From assembly GCF_001485215.1 (NCBI RefSeq), contig NZ_BBWW01000001.1, positions 1,674,001 to 1,738,000 of the forward strand: DNA of 64,000 bases. Direction: 5' to 3'. Source of the stretch: Leptolyngbya sp. NIES-2104 (GTDB lineage Bacteria; Cyanobacteriota; Cyanobacteriia; Leptolyngbyales; Leptolyngbyaceae). The notes under the pieces are model-generated. The model did no database searches and had not been told where the DNA came from. It saw only the letters and a program-made list of their open reading frames with translations. The position numbers and the translations under genes were made by a program. Positions 1-9,295 of this stretch are shown here, one piece after another. Position 1 is the stretch's first letter. Each line of letters opens with the position of its first letter.

Positions 1-98
1 TACGAAGTCCAGGAAGACACGGCTTCGAGCGGCAATCCAGGCTGATTGGAAATACGATCGAATAAAATTTCACCTAAACAAATCACGCGGGGGTGCAT
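1..98 (-). CDS. PfkB-family carbohydrate kinase (fructokinase-like), N-terminal fragment cut by window start
   Basis: Only the first 32 codons are inside the window, read leftwards from an ATG at 96-98. The peptide starts MHPRVICLGEILFDR and continues through a stretch ending SSWTS. This matches the usual start of PfkB/ribokinase-family sugar kinases: a beta strand, then GE(I/L)L(F/I)D, before the GGAPANVA motif that would follow outside the window. The gene is divergent from the P450 gene, with about 70 bp between the two starts, so they may share a control region. The substrate (fructose or another sugar) cannot be decided from this fragment. Confidence 0.72.
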   Translation of the reverse strand, partial: MHPRVICLGEILFDRISNQPGLPLEAVSSWTS

Positions 99-168
99 TA
101 CGGTTTCATCTTCGAGTGTTTCCTTTATAGTATTTACGATCGCTCTCTTCAAACCTAAAGAATTCACG

Positions 169-1464
169 ATGTCTCTTTTACCTCCCGGAAAATTTGGTTT
201 ACCGTTTGTGGGTGAAACCTTCGAGTTTCTCCTTGATCCGCAGTTTGTCGAAAAGCGCTATCGCAAACATGGCGCAGTGTTCAAAAGTCGCATTCTCGGA
301 AAGCCAGCGGTGTTTATGGTTGGAGCAGAAGCGGTTGAATTTTTGCTTTCAACGGGATTCGAGAATTTTACTTGGCGGGATGGGTATCCGGAGACGTTTC
401 AGAAATTGTTAGGTCGATCGCTGTTTGTTCAAGAAGGCGAAGAACACCGCAGAAATCGCCGTTTGATCATGCCTGCATTTCATGGGGCAGCATTGGCGCG
501 ATATTTTGACACGATGGATAAATTAATCAATAAGTACCTCGTGAAATGGGAACAGCAATATGAATTTAAATGGTTTGATGAATTCAAACAACTGACGTTT
601 GAAATTGCAAGCCAGATTTTTTTAGGAACAGCGAACAGCGACGAAACGAAGCAACTGAGTGATTTATTTGCAACATTAACTGCCGGATTTTTCGCATTTC
701 CAAAGCTACCAGGCAGTAAATTTCATCAGTCTATGAAAGCGCGTCAAGCACTGTTAGCGCATTTAGACCAAGTGATTGAAAGCCGCAGAGAGCACCCGAC
801 CGATGATGCGCTGAGTTTGCTAATTCAAGCTGAAGATGAAAATGGCGATCGCTTAAGTCACACCGAAATTCGCGATCAAGCCTTGTTACTGTTATTTGCA
901 GGACATGAAACGACCACAACAATGCTGACTTGGTTTGCGCTAGAACTCGCGCAGCATCCAGATGTATTAGAAAAAGCGCGATCGGAACAAAGCACCTTCG
1001 AGCATCCAATCACATTAGACCAACTCTCGAAAATGCCCTACCTCGATCAAATCTGGAATGAGGTAGAACGCCTGCATCCTCCAGTTCCAGGTGGTTTTCG
1101 AGGCGTGATCAAACCGTTTGAATTCAACGGTTATCGAATTCCTCAAGGTTGGATGGCGCAGTATTCGATCTATTTCACGCATCGATTACCCGAACTGTAT
1201 CCGAATCCTGATGTGTTTGATGTCGATCGCTGGAAAGATACCAAGCAAAAACCTTTTAGCTTAATCGGTTTCGGTGGCGGTTCTCGCATCTGTATCGGGC
1301 TTGCTTTTGCCAAACTCGAAATGAAACTAATCGCGGCTCATCTGTTGCGAAACTACACTTGGGAGCTTTTACCGAATCAAAGCCTTCAGCCTGTGTTTAT
1401 TCCCACAATCCGCCCGAAAGATGGATTAAAGGTAAGATTCCAGCGACAACAGGAGGGATTTTAG
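169..1464 (+). CDS. Cytochrome P450 (CYP120-like)
   Basis: A heme-thiolate monooxygenase of 431 residues. The proximal heme loop FGGGSRICIGLAFAKLE near the C-terminus carries the axial Cys. The I-helix oxygen-activation motif is AGHETTTT, and the K-helix ExxR is seen as EVERLHPP. The N-terminus LLPPGKFGLPFVGETFEFL is typical of the cyanobacterial CYP120/CYP26-like group, whose studied member acts on retinoids; the substrate here is inferred only from that resemblance. The frame is open from 46, but the first 41 residues do not look like P450, so the ATG at 169 is preferred. There is no N-terminal membrane anchor, so the protein is probably soluble. It is divergent from the PfkB kinase and followed by a 186-bp gap before carB. 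Confidence 0.9.
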   Translation: MSLLPPGKFGLPFVGETFEFLLDPQFVEKRYRKHGAVFKSRILGKPAVFMVGAEAVEFLLSTGFENFTWRDGYPETFQKLLGRSLFVQEGEEHRRNRRLIMPAFHGAALARYFDTMDKLINKYLVKWEQQYEFKWFDEFKQLTFEIASQIFLGTANSDETKQLSDLFATLTAGFFAFPKLPGSKFHQSMKARQALLAHLDQVIESRREHPTDDALSLLIQAEDENGDRLSHTEIRDQALLLLFAGHETTTTMLTWFALELAQHPDVLEKARSEQSTFEHPITLDQLSKMPYLDQIWNEVERLHPPVPGGFRGVIKPFEFNGYRIPQGWMAQYSIYFTHRLPELYPNPDVFDVDRWKDTKQKPFSLIGFGGGSRICIGLAFAKLEMKLIAAHLLRNYTWELLPNQSLQPVFIPTIRPKDGLKVRFQRQQEGF

Positions 1465-1650
1465 AATGACCAAAACAATAAAAGATTGTGAAAAGAATAG
1501 AAAATTCTCTGCAAATTGAGGAAGTGCGTAGTCTATGTTACTGTTCCGCTGAACCTGGTTCAATTCTGCGAAATAGATAAAGTCACGACAGAAATCCAAA
1601 CGAAACCCTCTAGAATGTATTGGATTTAGAGAAGAGAGCAGAGTGAGACT

Positions 1651-4600
1651 ATGCCCCGTCGCCAAGACCTCCACAAGATTCTGTTAATCGGTTCCGGTCC
1701 GATTGTGATCGGGCAAGCGTGTGAGTTCGATTATTCTGGAACTCAAGCCTGTAAAGCCCTGCGAGATGAAGGATTTGAAGTGATTTTGGTCAATTCTAAT
1801 CCAGCGACCATCATGACTGATCCAGAGACTGCCGATCGCACTTACATCGAGCCACTCACTCCCGAACTGGTCGAACAAATCATTATCAAAGAGCGTCCTG
1901 ATGCGTTGTTGCCGACGATGGGCGGTCAGACAGCGCTAAATTTGGCGGTGTCGCTGGCGAAAAGTGGCGTTTTAGAAAAGTACAACGTTGAACTGATCGG
2001 GGCGAAGCTGCCCGCGATCGAAATGGCGGAAGATCGCAAGCTGTTTAAAGAAGCGATGGAGCGAATCGGGGTCGGGGTCTGTCCGTCGGGATTGGCGGAA
2101 ACGCTCGAAGAAGCGAAAGCGATCGGGCAACAGATCGGCTCGTATCCGTTAATTATTCGTCCGGCATTTACGATGGGCGGCTCTGGTGGTGGGATCGCTT
2201 ACAATCAGCAGGAATTTGAGGAAATTGCTCAATCGGGATTAGATGCGAGTCCGGTTTCGCAGATTTTGATCGAGAAGTCGCTGCTCGGTTGGAAAGAGTA
2301 CGAACTTGAAGTCATGCGCGATTTGGCAGATAACGTCGTGATTATTTGTTCGATCGAGAACTTAGATCCGATGGGGATTCACACGGGCGATTCGATCACG
2401 GTCGCGCCTGCTCAAACTCTGACCGATAAGGAATATCAGCGGCTTCGAGATGCGTCGATTAAGATCATTCGCGAAATCGGCGTGGAAACGGGTGGATCGA
2501 ACATTCAGTTTGCGGTGAATCCGGTCACGGGTGAAGTGGTCGTGATTGAAATGAATCCGCGTGTGTCTCGGAGTTCGGCTCTGGCTTCTAAAGCGACCGG
2601 ATTCCCGATCGCGAAAATGGCGGCAAAACTCGCAGTCGGTTACTCGCTTGATGAAATTCCCAACGATATTACGAAGAAGACTCCGGCGAGTTTTGAACCG
2701 ACGATCGATTATGTCGTGACGAAAATTCCTCGATTCGCTTTTGAGAAATTTCCAGGTTCTCAGCCGTATCTCACCACTCAGATGAAATCGGTCGGGGAAG
2801 CGATGGCGATCGGGCGAACCTTTCAAGAGTCGTTTCAAAAAGCATTGCGATCGCTCGAAACCGGACGGGCGGGATGGGGTTGCGATAAGCAGGAAGTGTT
2901 GCCGAGTTTAGAGCAAATTCGAGCAGGATTGAGAACGCCGAATCCTGAGCGAATCTTTACCGTTCGACACGCGATGTTGATGGGAATGCCCGTTGAAGAG
3001 ATTTTTGAACTGACGAATATCGATCTTTGGTTTCTCGATAAGTTAGCAGATTTGCTCGAAACGGAGAAAGCACTAAAGCGATCGACGCTTAAAGATTTGA
3101 CCGCTGACAAGCTGTTAGCGATTAAGAAAAAGGGATTTAGCGATCGTCAAATTGCTTTTGCAACAAAATCGACTGAAGATGAGGTTCGCACTCATCGAAA
3201 ATCGCTCAATATCATTCCGGTCTACAAAACGGTTGATACTTGCGCCGCAGAATTTGAAGCATTCACGCCGTATTACTATTCGACGTACGAAGAAGAGAAT
3301 GAAATCCTGCCTTCGGACAAGCGCAAAGTCATGATTCTCGGCGGCGGACCCAATCGGATTGGACAAGGAATTGAGTTCGATTACTGTTGCTGTCATGCGT
3401 CGTTTGCCTTACGCGAAGATGGCTATGAAACGATCATGGTCAACTCGAATCCTGAAACCGTTTCGACCGATTACGATACCAGCGATCGACTTTATTTCGA
3501 GCCGCTAACGAAAGAAGATGTGCTCAACATTATCGAAGCAGAACAGCCCGAAGGTGTAATCATTCAATTCGGAGGACAAACGCCGCTAAAACTTGCAGTT
3601 CCGCTCGATCAGTTTCTCAAACAAGGCACCGTTCCAACCAAGATTTGGGGAACTTCACCAGACTCGATCGATACCGCAGAAGATCGCGAACGGTTTGAAA
3701 AAATCCTGCGTGAGTTGAACATCCAACAACCTGCAAACGGACTTGCCCGCGATTATGCGGACGCGAAAAAGGTCGCCCGCCAAATCGGATATCCGGTGGT
3801 GGTGCGTCCGAGCTATGTCTTAGGCGGACGAGCGATGGAAATCGTTTACTCGGATCAAGAACTCGAACGCTATATGGTGTATGCGGTTCAGGTTGAGCCG
3901 GATCATCCGATTTTGATCGATCGATTCCTCGAAAACGCGATCGAAGTCGATGTCGATGCGATCGCAGACCAAACCGGAAATGTCGTGATCGGCGGCATCA
4001 TGGAACACATCGAACAAGCAGGAATCCACTCTGGCGACTCGGCTTGCTCGATCCCAACGGTGACATTGAGTGCTGAAATTGTCGATCAAATTCGCACTTG
4101 GACGGTACAACTGGCGAAGGCTCTAAAAGTCGTGGGCTTGATGAATATTCAATTCGCAATCCAAGGCGATCAGGTATACATCATCGAAGCGAATCCACGA
4201 GCATCCCGGACGGTTCCATTTGTCTCCAAAGCGATCGGGGTTCCTCTAGCGAAAATGGCTTCTCGAATCATGTCCGGGAAAACCTTAGTAGATCTCGGTT
4301 TTACTCAAGAAGTGATTCCCAAACATATCTCTGTGAAAGAAGCGGTTCTCCCGTTTGAGAAATTCCCTGGAACCGATACGATTCTTGGACCTGAAATGCG
4401 ATCGACCGGAGAAGTGATGGGGATCGATTCCGATTTCGGTAAGTCTTATGCGAAAGCGGAATTGGCAGCGAGTCAACGACTCCCCCGTCAAGGAACCGTT
4501 TTTGTCTCGATGAACGATCGCGAAAAATTTGCCGTTGTTCCAGCGGTTAAAGAACTGATGGAACTCGGCTTTAAGGTGGTCGCGACTTCTGGAACTCGTA

Positions 4601-4887
4601 AAGCCTTAAAAGAACACGGTCTTGATGTGGAACTCGTTCTGAAACTGCACGAAGGAAGACCGCATGTGCTGGATTCGATTAAAAACGAGCAGATTCAGTT
4701 GATTATTAATACGCCCGCTGGACAGGAGGCACACGAAGACGATCGCTTAATTCGTCGAACAGCATTGACGTACAAGATTCCGATGATTACCACGATCGCG
4801 GGTGCAAAGGCGACCGCTGCGGCGATTCGATCTTTGCAGGCTGAAACCCTTACAGTCACGGCACTGCAAGACTACATTTCTCATTAG
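1651..4887 (+). CDS. carB: Carbamoyl-phosphate synthase large subunit
   Basis: The 1078 residues match the normal length for CarB, the ammonia-using synthetase subunit that makes carbamoyl phosphate from bicarbonate, ammonia and two ATP for arginine and pyrimidine synthesis. The two ATP-grasp halves are visible as an internal duplication. [17 protein letters not shown] opens the first half and [16 protein letters not shown] opens the second, each followed by the conserved VNSNP(A/E)T segment. A C-terminal MGS-like allosteric domain follows, with [10 protein letters not shown] and INTPAG. The glutaminase partner carA is not nearby, as is common in cyanobacteria. A hairpin terminator lies just downstream. 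Confidence 0.98.
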   Translation: MPRRQDLHKILLIGSGPIVIGQACEFDYSGTQACKALRDEGFEVILVNSNPATIMTDPETADRTYIEPLTPELVEQIIIKERPDALLPTMGGQTALNLAVSLAKSGVLEKYNVELIGAKLPAIEMAEDRKLFKEAMERIGVGVCPSGLAETLEEAKAIGQQIGSYPLIIRPAFTMGGSGGGIAYNQQEFEEIAQSGLDASPVSQILIEKSLLGWKEYELEVMRDLADNVVIICSIENLDPMGIHTGDSITVAPAQTLTDKEYQRLRDASIKIIREIGVETGGSNIQFAVNPVTGEVVVIEMNPRVSRSSALASKATGFPIAKMAAKLAVGYSLDEIPNDITKKTPASFEPTIDYVVTKIPRFAFEKFPGSQPYLTTQMKSVGEAMAIGRTFQESFQKALRSLETGRAGWGCDKQEVLPSLEQIRAGLRTPNPERIFTVRHAMLMGMPVEEIFELTNIDLWFLDKLADLLETEKALKRSTLKDLTADKLLAIKKKGFSDRQIAFATKSTEDEVRTHRKSLNIIPVYKTVDTCAAEFEAFTPYYYSTYEEENEILPSDKRKVMILGGGPNRIGQGIEFDYCCCHASFALREDGYETIMVNSNPETVSTDYDTSDRLYFEPLTKEDVLNIIEAEQPEGVIIQFGGQTPLKLAVPLDQFLKQGTVPTKIWGTSPDSIDTAEDRERFEKILRELNIQQPANGLARDYADAKKVARQIGYPVVVRPSYVLGGRAMEIVYSDQELERYMVYAVQVEPDHPILIDRFLENAIEVDVDAIADQTGNVVIGGIMEHIEQAGIHSGDSACSIPTVTLSAEIVDQIRTWTVQLAKALKVVGLMNIQFAIQGDQVYIIEANPRASRTVPFVSKAIGVPLAKMASRIMSGKTLVDLGFTQEVIPKHISVKEAVLPFEKFPGTDTILGPEMRSTGEVMGIDSDFGKSYAKAELAASQRLPRQGTVFVSMNDREKFAVVPAVKELMELGFKVVATSGTRKALKEHGLDVELVLKLHEGRPHVLDSIKNEQIQLIINTPAGQEAHEDDRLIRRTALTYKIPMITTIAGAKATAAAIRSLQAETLTVTALQDYISH

Positions 4888-4898
4888 CACCGTCAGGG

Positions 4899-4921
4899 GC
4901 GGTACTCACATCGAGTACCGC
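4899..4921 (+). terminator. Hairpin terminator after carB
   Basis: A perfect 9-bp stem, GCGGTACTC paired with GAGTACCGC, has a 5-base loop and lies 11 bases after the carB stop. Only a weak pyrimidine-rich tail (TCTTCT) follows, so termination may be incomplete. Confidence 0.6.
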
Positions 4922-5469
4922 TCTTCTACCACTTGATAGATGACAAACTTCGATCGAAACCTGTATCCCTATGAAACGATTTACGGAAACGATGGCACTA
5001 ATTTAACCCTTCCGACTCTTAACTCGGCTTGCTCTAATTATTAAAGCAATGTAAAGATCTCTCATAAACATGCTCGTTGTCACTCCGCCCTTTGAATTTT
5101 GCTGAAACCTGTTATTCTGTCTCACAGAAAACAGCAAGAGAAAATATTCTTGATAACCTACTCTCTATAGATTAAGAATCAAACGATCGCTTATCCTGAA
5201 TCATGTGCATTTCTTACTCAGAATCTTTACAAACCTTAATCGAATGATGGATAATCCTTAATACCATCGCTTAATGCTGCTGTGAAAGTGAATGTAAGAA
5301 GCAGCACCCCGATCCACCGCTCGTTCAGTAAGTTGCACCTGCCTGAATCCTTGAGATCTACCTTTGAAGTAAGTTGTACTGCCGGACACTTGAGAGCAAT
5401 CCTTTCTCCTCATCGATTCCTGCTATCTCTTATCGTTTCTTCCTACCTCTCACACCGACTAACGCCGCT
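4922..5469 (+). promoter_or_regulatory. Long leader/intergenic region upstream of the sigma factor gene
   Basis: About 550 bp without a convincing gene. It is AT-rich at 4980-5280 with several TATTCT/TATAGA-like hexamers, none of which can be assigned as the promoter by eye. The last part holds an imperfect direct repeat. One unit starts AGTAAGTTGCACCTGCC at 5327 and the other starts AGTAAGTTGTACTGCC at 5368, each followed by CTTGAGA. The spacing of 41 bp is close to four helical turns, which could suit paired binding of a regulator. A 6-bp inverted repeat GCTGCT/AGCAGC spans about 5276-5305. Confidence 0.4.
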
Positions 5470-6426
5470 ATGAAAACCGCTCAAACTCCTACTGACTCCG
5501 TTCGGGCTTACCTGCGTGAAATTGGTCGTGTGCCTCTGTTGACGCACGAACAAGAAGTGCTCTACGGCAAACAAGTTCAGCGCTTCGCGATCGTTAATTC
5601 GATCAAAGCCTCGCTCACCGAAAAACTCGGAACTGCTCCAGATGATGCCACGTGGGCAAAAGCGGCTGAACTCTCAGAAACCGAACTGCGGCAAATTCTA
5701 GCGGAAGGCGAACTCGCAAAACGTCGCATGGTCGAAGCGAATTTGCGTTTAGTCGTTTCGGTTGCCAAAAAATATACGAAACGTAACGTTGATCTCATGG
5801 ACTTGATCCAGGAAGGCACGATCGGGATGCAGCGGGGAGTCGAAAAGTTTGATCCCACGAAAGGCTATCGATTTTCGACTTATGCGTACTGGTGGATTCG
5901 GCAAGCGATCACAAGAGCGATCGCAGAAAAAGGTCGGACGATTCGCCTCCCGATTCACATTACTGAGAAGCTAAACAAAATTAAGAAAGCGCAGCGAAGT
6001 TTATCTCAGCAGTTAGGACGGGCGGCAACGCTGTCTGAATTAGCGACTGAATTAGAATTACCCGTGGCGCAGATCCGGGATTACCTCGAACGTGCACGAG
6101 TCCCGCTGTCCTTAGATTTGCGAGTCGGTGATAATCAAGATACTGAGTTAGGAGAACTGCTCGAAGATCCCGGACTGTCACCAGAGGACTTTACGACTCA
6201 GACTTCGCTGAAGCTGGATCTCGATGCGCTGATGGCAGATTTGACGCAGCAGCAGCGGGAAGTTCTGATTTTGCGGTTTGGTTTGGATGATGGCAAGGCG
6301 TTGACGTTGGCGAAAATTGGCGATCGACTGAATATCAGTCGTGAACGGGTGAGACAAATCGAACGCGAAGCCCTAACGAAATTGCGGAAGCGTAAAGGTG
6401 ATATGGGTGAATATCTTGCAAGTTAA
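5470..6426 (+). CDS. Group 2 RNA polymerase sigma-70 factor (SigB/SigD-like)
   Basis: The 318-residue protein has no long region 1.1, as in the non-essential group 2 sigma factors that cyanobacteria use for stress, light and nutrient responses. Region 1.2 reads [21 protein letters not shown]. Region 2 contains [19 protein letters not shown] and the melting motif [15 protein letters not shown]. Region 4.2 has the helix-turn-helix [19 protein letters not shown]. The start is the ATG at 5470; the frame is open further upstream but those residues are not sigma-like. The assignment to the SigB or SigD lineage is uncertain without a tree. The long leader suggests regulated expression. Confidence 0.92.
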   Translation: MKTAQTPTDSVRAYLREIGRVPLLTHEQEVLYGKQVQRFAIVNSIKASLTEKLGTAPDDATWAKAAELSETELRQILAEGELAKRRMVEANLRLVVSVAKKYTKRNVDLMDLIQEGTIGMQRGVEKFDPTKGYRFSTYAYWWIRQAITRAIAEKGRTIRLPIHITEKLNKIKKAQRSLSQQLGRAATLSELATELELPVAQIRDYLERARVPLSLDLRVGDNQDTELGELLEDPGLSPEDFTTQTSLKLDLDALMADLTQQQREVLILRFGLDDGKALTLAKIGDRLNISRERVRQIEREALTKLRKRKGDMGEYLAS

Positions 6427-6460
6427 TGTGTTTTGAAGCTTTTTTGCTTCGATTCAGTCT

Positions 6461-6797
6461 CGCCCCGGAATGGAATTCTACTGTGTATACGCAAGTCTGA
6501 ATCGCTTGGTTTTAGTCGGCTTCTGCCCCCTAAATCCCCCATTCTGAGGGACTTTGAGTAAGAACAATTTTCAGAATTCAGAACGATTTCAAGCATTCAA
6601 AGTCCCCCAATTTTGGGGGATTTAGGGGGCGAAGGATTTCGGCAACGACAGATCAATCGATTTGCGTATACACAGTAGGAATGGAATTCGGGGCTAATCG
6701 AACGAAGTCCACTGAAGGGGACTAAAACCAAGTCGAGCGTCTTCAGTCCGTTAAAAACGGACTTCGCACTGTCAGCCCCGAATTCTATTCTGGGGCG
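6461..6797. repeat. Palindromic intergenic repeat, copy 1 (interrupted by a MITE)
   Basis: Without the insert this is the same roughly 126-bp palindromic repeat seen at 11445, 18146 and 38246. It begins CGCCCCGGAATGGAATTC and ends GAATTCTATTCTGGGGCG. Between the outer arms are two small hairpins: AGTCC/GGACT, and AGTCCGTT/AACGGACT. A flanking imperfect arm (a GAAGC/GCTTC motif on the left, GCAGCGAGAAAAC on the right) extends the structure by about 30 bp each side. The left arm is split by a 199-bp inverted-repeat element at 6479-6677, with a 12-bp duplication of the target. Confidence 0.75.
6479..6677. mobile_element. MITE (199 bp) inserted in the palindromic repeat, with 12-bp target duplication
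   Basis: The ends are a perfect 16-bp terminal inverted repeat, TACTGTGTATACGCAA at 6479-6494 and its complement at 6662-6677. The inverted similarity continues inward and includes GCCCCCTAAATCCCCCA against TGGGGGATTTAGGGGGC, so most of the element folds back on itself. The 12-bp sequence GGAATGGAATTC is present on both sides (6467-6478 and 6678-6689) but only once in the uninterrupted copies of the host repeat, which marks it as a target-site duplication. No transposase frame is inside, so movement would need a transposase supplied in trans. Long target duplications are known for IS4-type elements; the family here is not established. Confidence 0.82.
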
Positions 6798-6873
6798 ATT
6801 AAGCAACGCAGCGAGAAAACTTTAACCCACGCTCTAACGCGATTTAACTCCCAAGATAGTTTGGTCAAGCCTC

Positions 6874-6915
6874 TTCACCTTGGTACAGTCGGAGAATCTT
6901 CTGAGCCAAGGTGAA
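6874..6915 (+). promoter_or_regulatory. Inverted repeat overlapping the ribosome binding site of the hydrolase gene
   Basis: TTCACCTTGG at 6874-6883 is perfectly complementary to CCAAGGTGAA at 6906-6915, with a 22-base loop. The right arm contains the Shine-Dalgarno-like AAGGTG, ending 7 bases before the ATG at 6921. If the RNA folds, the ribosome site would be masked; alternatively the dyad is a repressor operator. Confidence 0.5.
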
Positions 6916-6920
6916 AAGCC

Positions 6921-7706
6921 ATGATCGATCGCACAATTCAGCTAAATGAGTGCAAACTTCACTACCAACAGTGTGGGGAGGAATGTCGATCGCTGCCGAT
7001 TCTATTTCTCCACGGTTGGGGAATCTCGGCGGAACCGTACGGCGAAGTGTTAGAACAACTTGGAAAAATTCATCCCGTTTATGCGCCTGATTTACCGAGC
7101 TTTGCGCGATCGGAATACGATAAGCTGATCCCCGATTACAAAACCTATGCGGCGTTTTTGGTCGAATTTTTGGACAAGCTGAATTTAGAGCAAGTTCATT
7201 TAGTCGGGCACTCGTTTGGGGGTGGAATTTCGTTGACGATCGCGGCTCTGTTTCCAGAACGAGTCAAAAGTCTTGCGCTTCTCGGCAGTACTGGAATTCC
7301 GACGGTTTCAGTTCCAGAAATCATTCCGAGACGAGCGATCGAGATGACGGCACAATTAGCTTTACCAAAACCAGAATTGAAATTCGCCACGATCCCGAAA
7401 GTATTCACGCACAATCTTTTAACCAATACTGCAAATCTGCTTCAGGCGTTGTTGCTTTCGCTGTATGGAGATTTGCGGCATTTGTTACCGAGTATTCAAA
7501 CGCCTGCATTGTTGCTTTGGTCGGACAAAGACTTGACTGAACCGTTAGCGATCGCGAATGAAATGGCGACTTTGCTCCCGAATTCGAGATTAGCGATCGT
7601 GCCTGAAGGCTTCCACGAATGGGGACTTTGGTATCCAGAAAAATTCACCTCAATGGTCTTGGAGTTCACTCAACAGATTGAGCGTTATTCGTTCATTTCT
7701 CGGTAA
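6921..7706 (+). CDS. Alpha/beta-fold hydrolase
   Basis: The 261-residue protein has the full alpha/beta-hydrolase pattern. The oxyanion segment is LFLHGWG, the nucleophile elbow is GHSFGG, an acidic residue lies in LLLWSDKDLTEP, and the catalytic His is in PEGFHEWGL. There is no signal peptide, so it is probably cytosolic. The substrate cannot be read from the sequence; esterases, C-C hydrolases and haloperoxidase-like enzymes share this fold. The 3' end overlaps the convergent pxcA gene by 22 bp, which leaves no room for a separate terminator. Translation may be controlled by the hairpin over its ribosome site. Confidence 0.85.
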   Translation: MIDRTIQLNECKLHYQQCGEECRSLPILFLHGWGISAEPYGEVLEQLGKIHPVYAPDLPSFARSEYDKLIPDYKTYAAFLVEFLDKLNLEQVHLVGHSFGGGISLTIAALFPERVKSLALLGSTGIPTVSVPEIIPRRAIEMTAQLALPKPELKFATIPKVFTHNLLTNTANLLQALLLSLYGDLRHLLPSIQTPALLLWSDKDLTEPLAIANEMATLLPNSRLAIVPEGFHEWGLWYPEKFTSMVLEFTQQIERYSFISR

Positions 7707-9133
7707 GTTGCCACCGCAGAAGGCGAAACACGATTGAGATAACGGAAGATCCAATACTTAAAAATCGTGTCTAGAATCACTGGAAAAGTTGCAATAAACA
7801 AGAAAATAAAATCGCGATTTGCAGGTAAGCCAAAATGTTTTGAAACACCTTCGAGAATGATTTCCCAACCGTGTGGTGAGTGGAATCCGACAAAGACATC
7901 AGTAAACAGAATGATAATAAATGCTTTAGCACTATCGCTCAGACCGTAAACGGTTTCATCCATGAATGACTTGAGAATCTCGATTTCGCGTTTACCGTTG
8001 AGAAGAACCACGACAAAAGCGATCGTGCCTAAAATATCTGCAATCCAGTTCTTAATCGCGTTTGCGCTTTGATTTGAAAAAGTTTCTGCAATTTCAGTCG
8101 CTTTCTCACGCACTAAAACTTCGACTTCTCCAGCGCGTTCTTTTGCTCTAGTTTCGACTTCTTCCGCTGTTAAAACATTCCGTTCTAACGCTTCTTTGAT
8201 CATATTCTCAAACTTTAGCCGCTCCTCGTATCGCTGCATTTCTCGGATTGCTTCTTCTGCCATTTCACCGTTTAGGAAAATGCGATCGGGATTCTCGATT
8301 TTGAACTGGCGAGAAATCCAGGCACCAGGGGGTAACGCATTAGTCAGAACGAAATTTCGCGTCACTTGCTGAACTAATAACGGAATGACGATCAGAATTA
8401 AAATAAAGCGAACTGCCAGTAAAGTTTTTACTTTAGAAACTCGATAGCTTTGAACGAATTCAGCTTCAGATTTAGGGTCAAGGTCGCGTCTTAAGCGGTT
8501 CAAAGTAGCAAGAATCGATCGTGGAAGTAACCCCGTTTTATCAGAAATACTTTCAAAATCTTCAGAAGTCGTTGCCGCTGTGGTGGGAACTTTTTCAGTA
8601 TCGGGAGTTGTTAAATTTCGATTAGAATTCTTTTTCTCAAGGCTGCCATTATTTTCAACCGAAAGTAGCGAGGTTGAAACGGCTTCTAATGTTAATTGTT
8701 CATTTGCATATCGAGCGAGCATCTCATCAATAAATCGCAGTTTTTCTAATGTAATCGCTGGCTTATCGCGGATGGTTGGGACAAATCGAGCCGAACCAAT
8801 CTCAGCCGTTTCAATCGTCCGAACTTCTTGCACCCGTTTATTCGGATTGGTGATAGCGAGTGCTGACCGACTCCGACGAAATTCGGTCAATCGCATCCGA
8901 ATAACGCGGAGGTACTTTTGTAAATCAGCAGAGAAATAGTCATAAGCACTGCCCCGCAGTTGTGTCGATTGCGGAGAAATCTTTTTGCCACCGAAATGCT
9001 CGTTTTCGATCGCTTTAATTTTCAGTGCTGCATCGTAAGCCTGGTCAAGGGCACGATCGGGGGTTTCTAAGTACCATTGCTCAGCCCGACGCACGTAAGC
9101 TCTTAGTTGAGAAAGTAGCGAATTGTTGTTCAT
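7685..9133 (-). CDS. pxcA: Proton extrusion protein PxcA (CemA family)
   Basis: A 482-residue membrane protein of the PxcA/CemA family, involved in light-induced Na+-dependent proton extrusion and pH homeostasis in cyanobacteria and in the chloroplast envelope. A long hydrophilic N-terminal half, with a conserved start RAYVRRAEQWYLETPDRAL, is followed by four hydrophobic segments. These are around LLAVRFILILIVIPLLV, ILGTIAFVVVLL, AFIIILFTDVFVGFHSPHGWE and FIFLFIATFPVILDTIFKYW. The GFHSPHGWE motif and the C-terminal RYLNRVSPSAVATY are family hallmarks. The ATG at 9133 is chosen because the upstream in-frame start is a TTG without a ribosome site. Confidence 0.93.
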   Translation of the reverse strand: MNNNSLLSQLRAYVRRAEQWYLETPDRALDQAYDAALKIKAIENEHFGGKKISPQSTQLRGSAYDYFSADLQKYLRVIRMRLTEFRRSRSALAITNPNKRVQEVRTIETAEIGSARFVPTIRDKPAITLEKLRFIDEMLARYANEQLTLEAVSTSLLSVENNGSLEKKNSNRNLTTPDTEKVPTTAATTSEDFESISDKTGLLPRSILATLNRLRRDLDPKSEAEFVQSYRVSKVKTLLAVRFILILIVIPLLVQQVTRNFVLTNALPPGAWISRQFKIENPDRIFLNGEMAEEAIREMQRYEERLKFENMIKEALERNVLTAEEVETRAKERAGEVEVLVREKATEIAETFSNQSANAIKNWIADILGTIAFVVVLLNGKREIEILKSFMDETVYGLSDSAKAFIIILFTDVFVGFHSPHGWEIILEGVSKHFGLPANRDFIFLFIATFPVILDTIFKYWIFRYLNRVSPSAVATYREMNE

Positions 9134-9295
9134 AGCTGGACGCAAAATCGGAGTCAAAAGAGGTGTCTAATGTTACAGAGTAGCGGATTAACGGGTTAGA
9201 GTTGGACGATCGAGCTATTCTGAAGCCGCTTTTTTCAGAAGGTTTAGGATAGAGGAAGCGGATCGTATCCTAGCAAATCCGACCGAGGAGATTTC

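Noticed and set aside
46-168. In-frame N-terminal extension of the P450
   Set aside because: The residues before the ATG at 169 are not P450-like, and the DNA overlaps the divergent PfkB kinase start.
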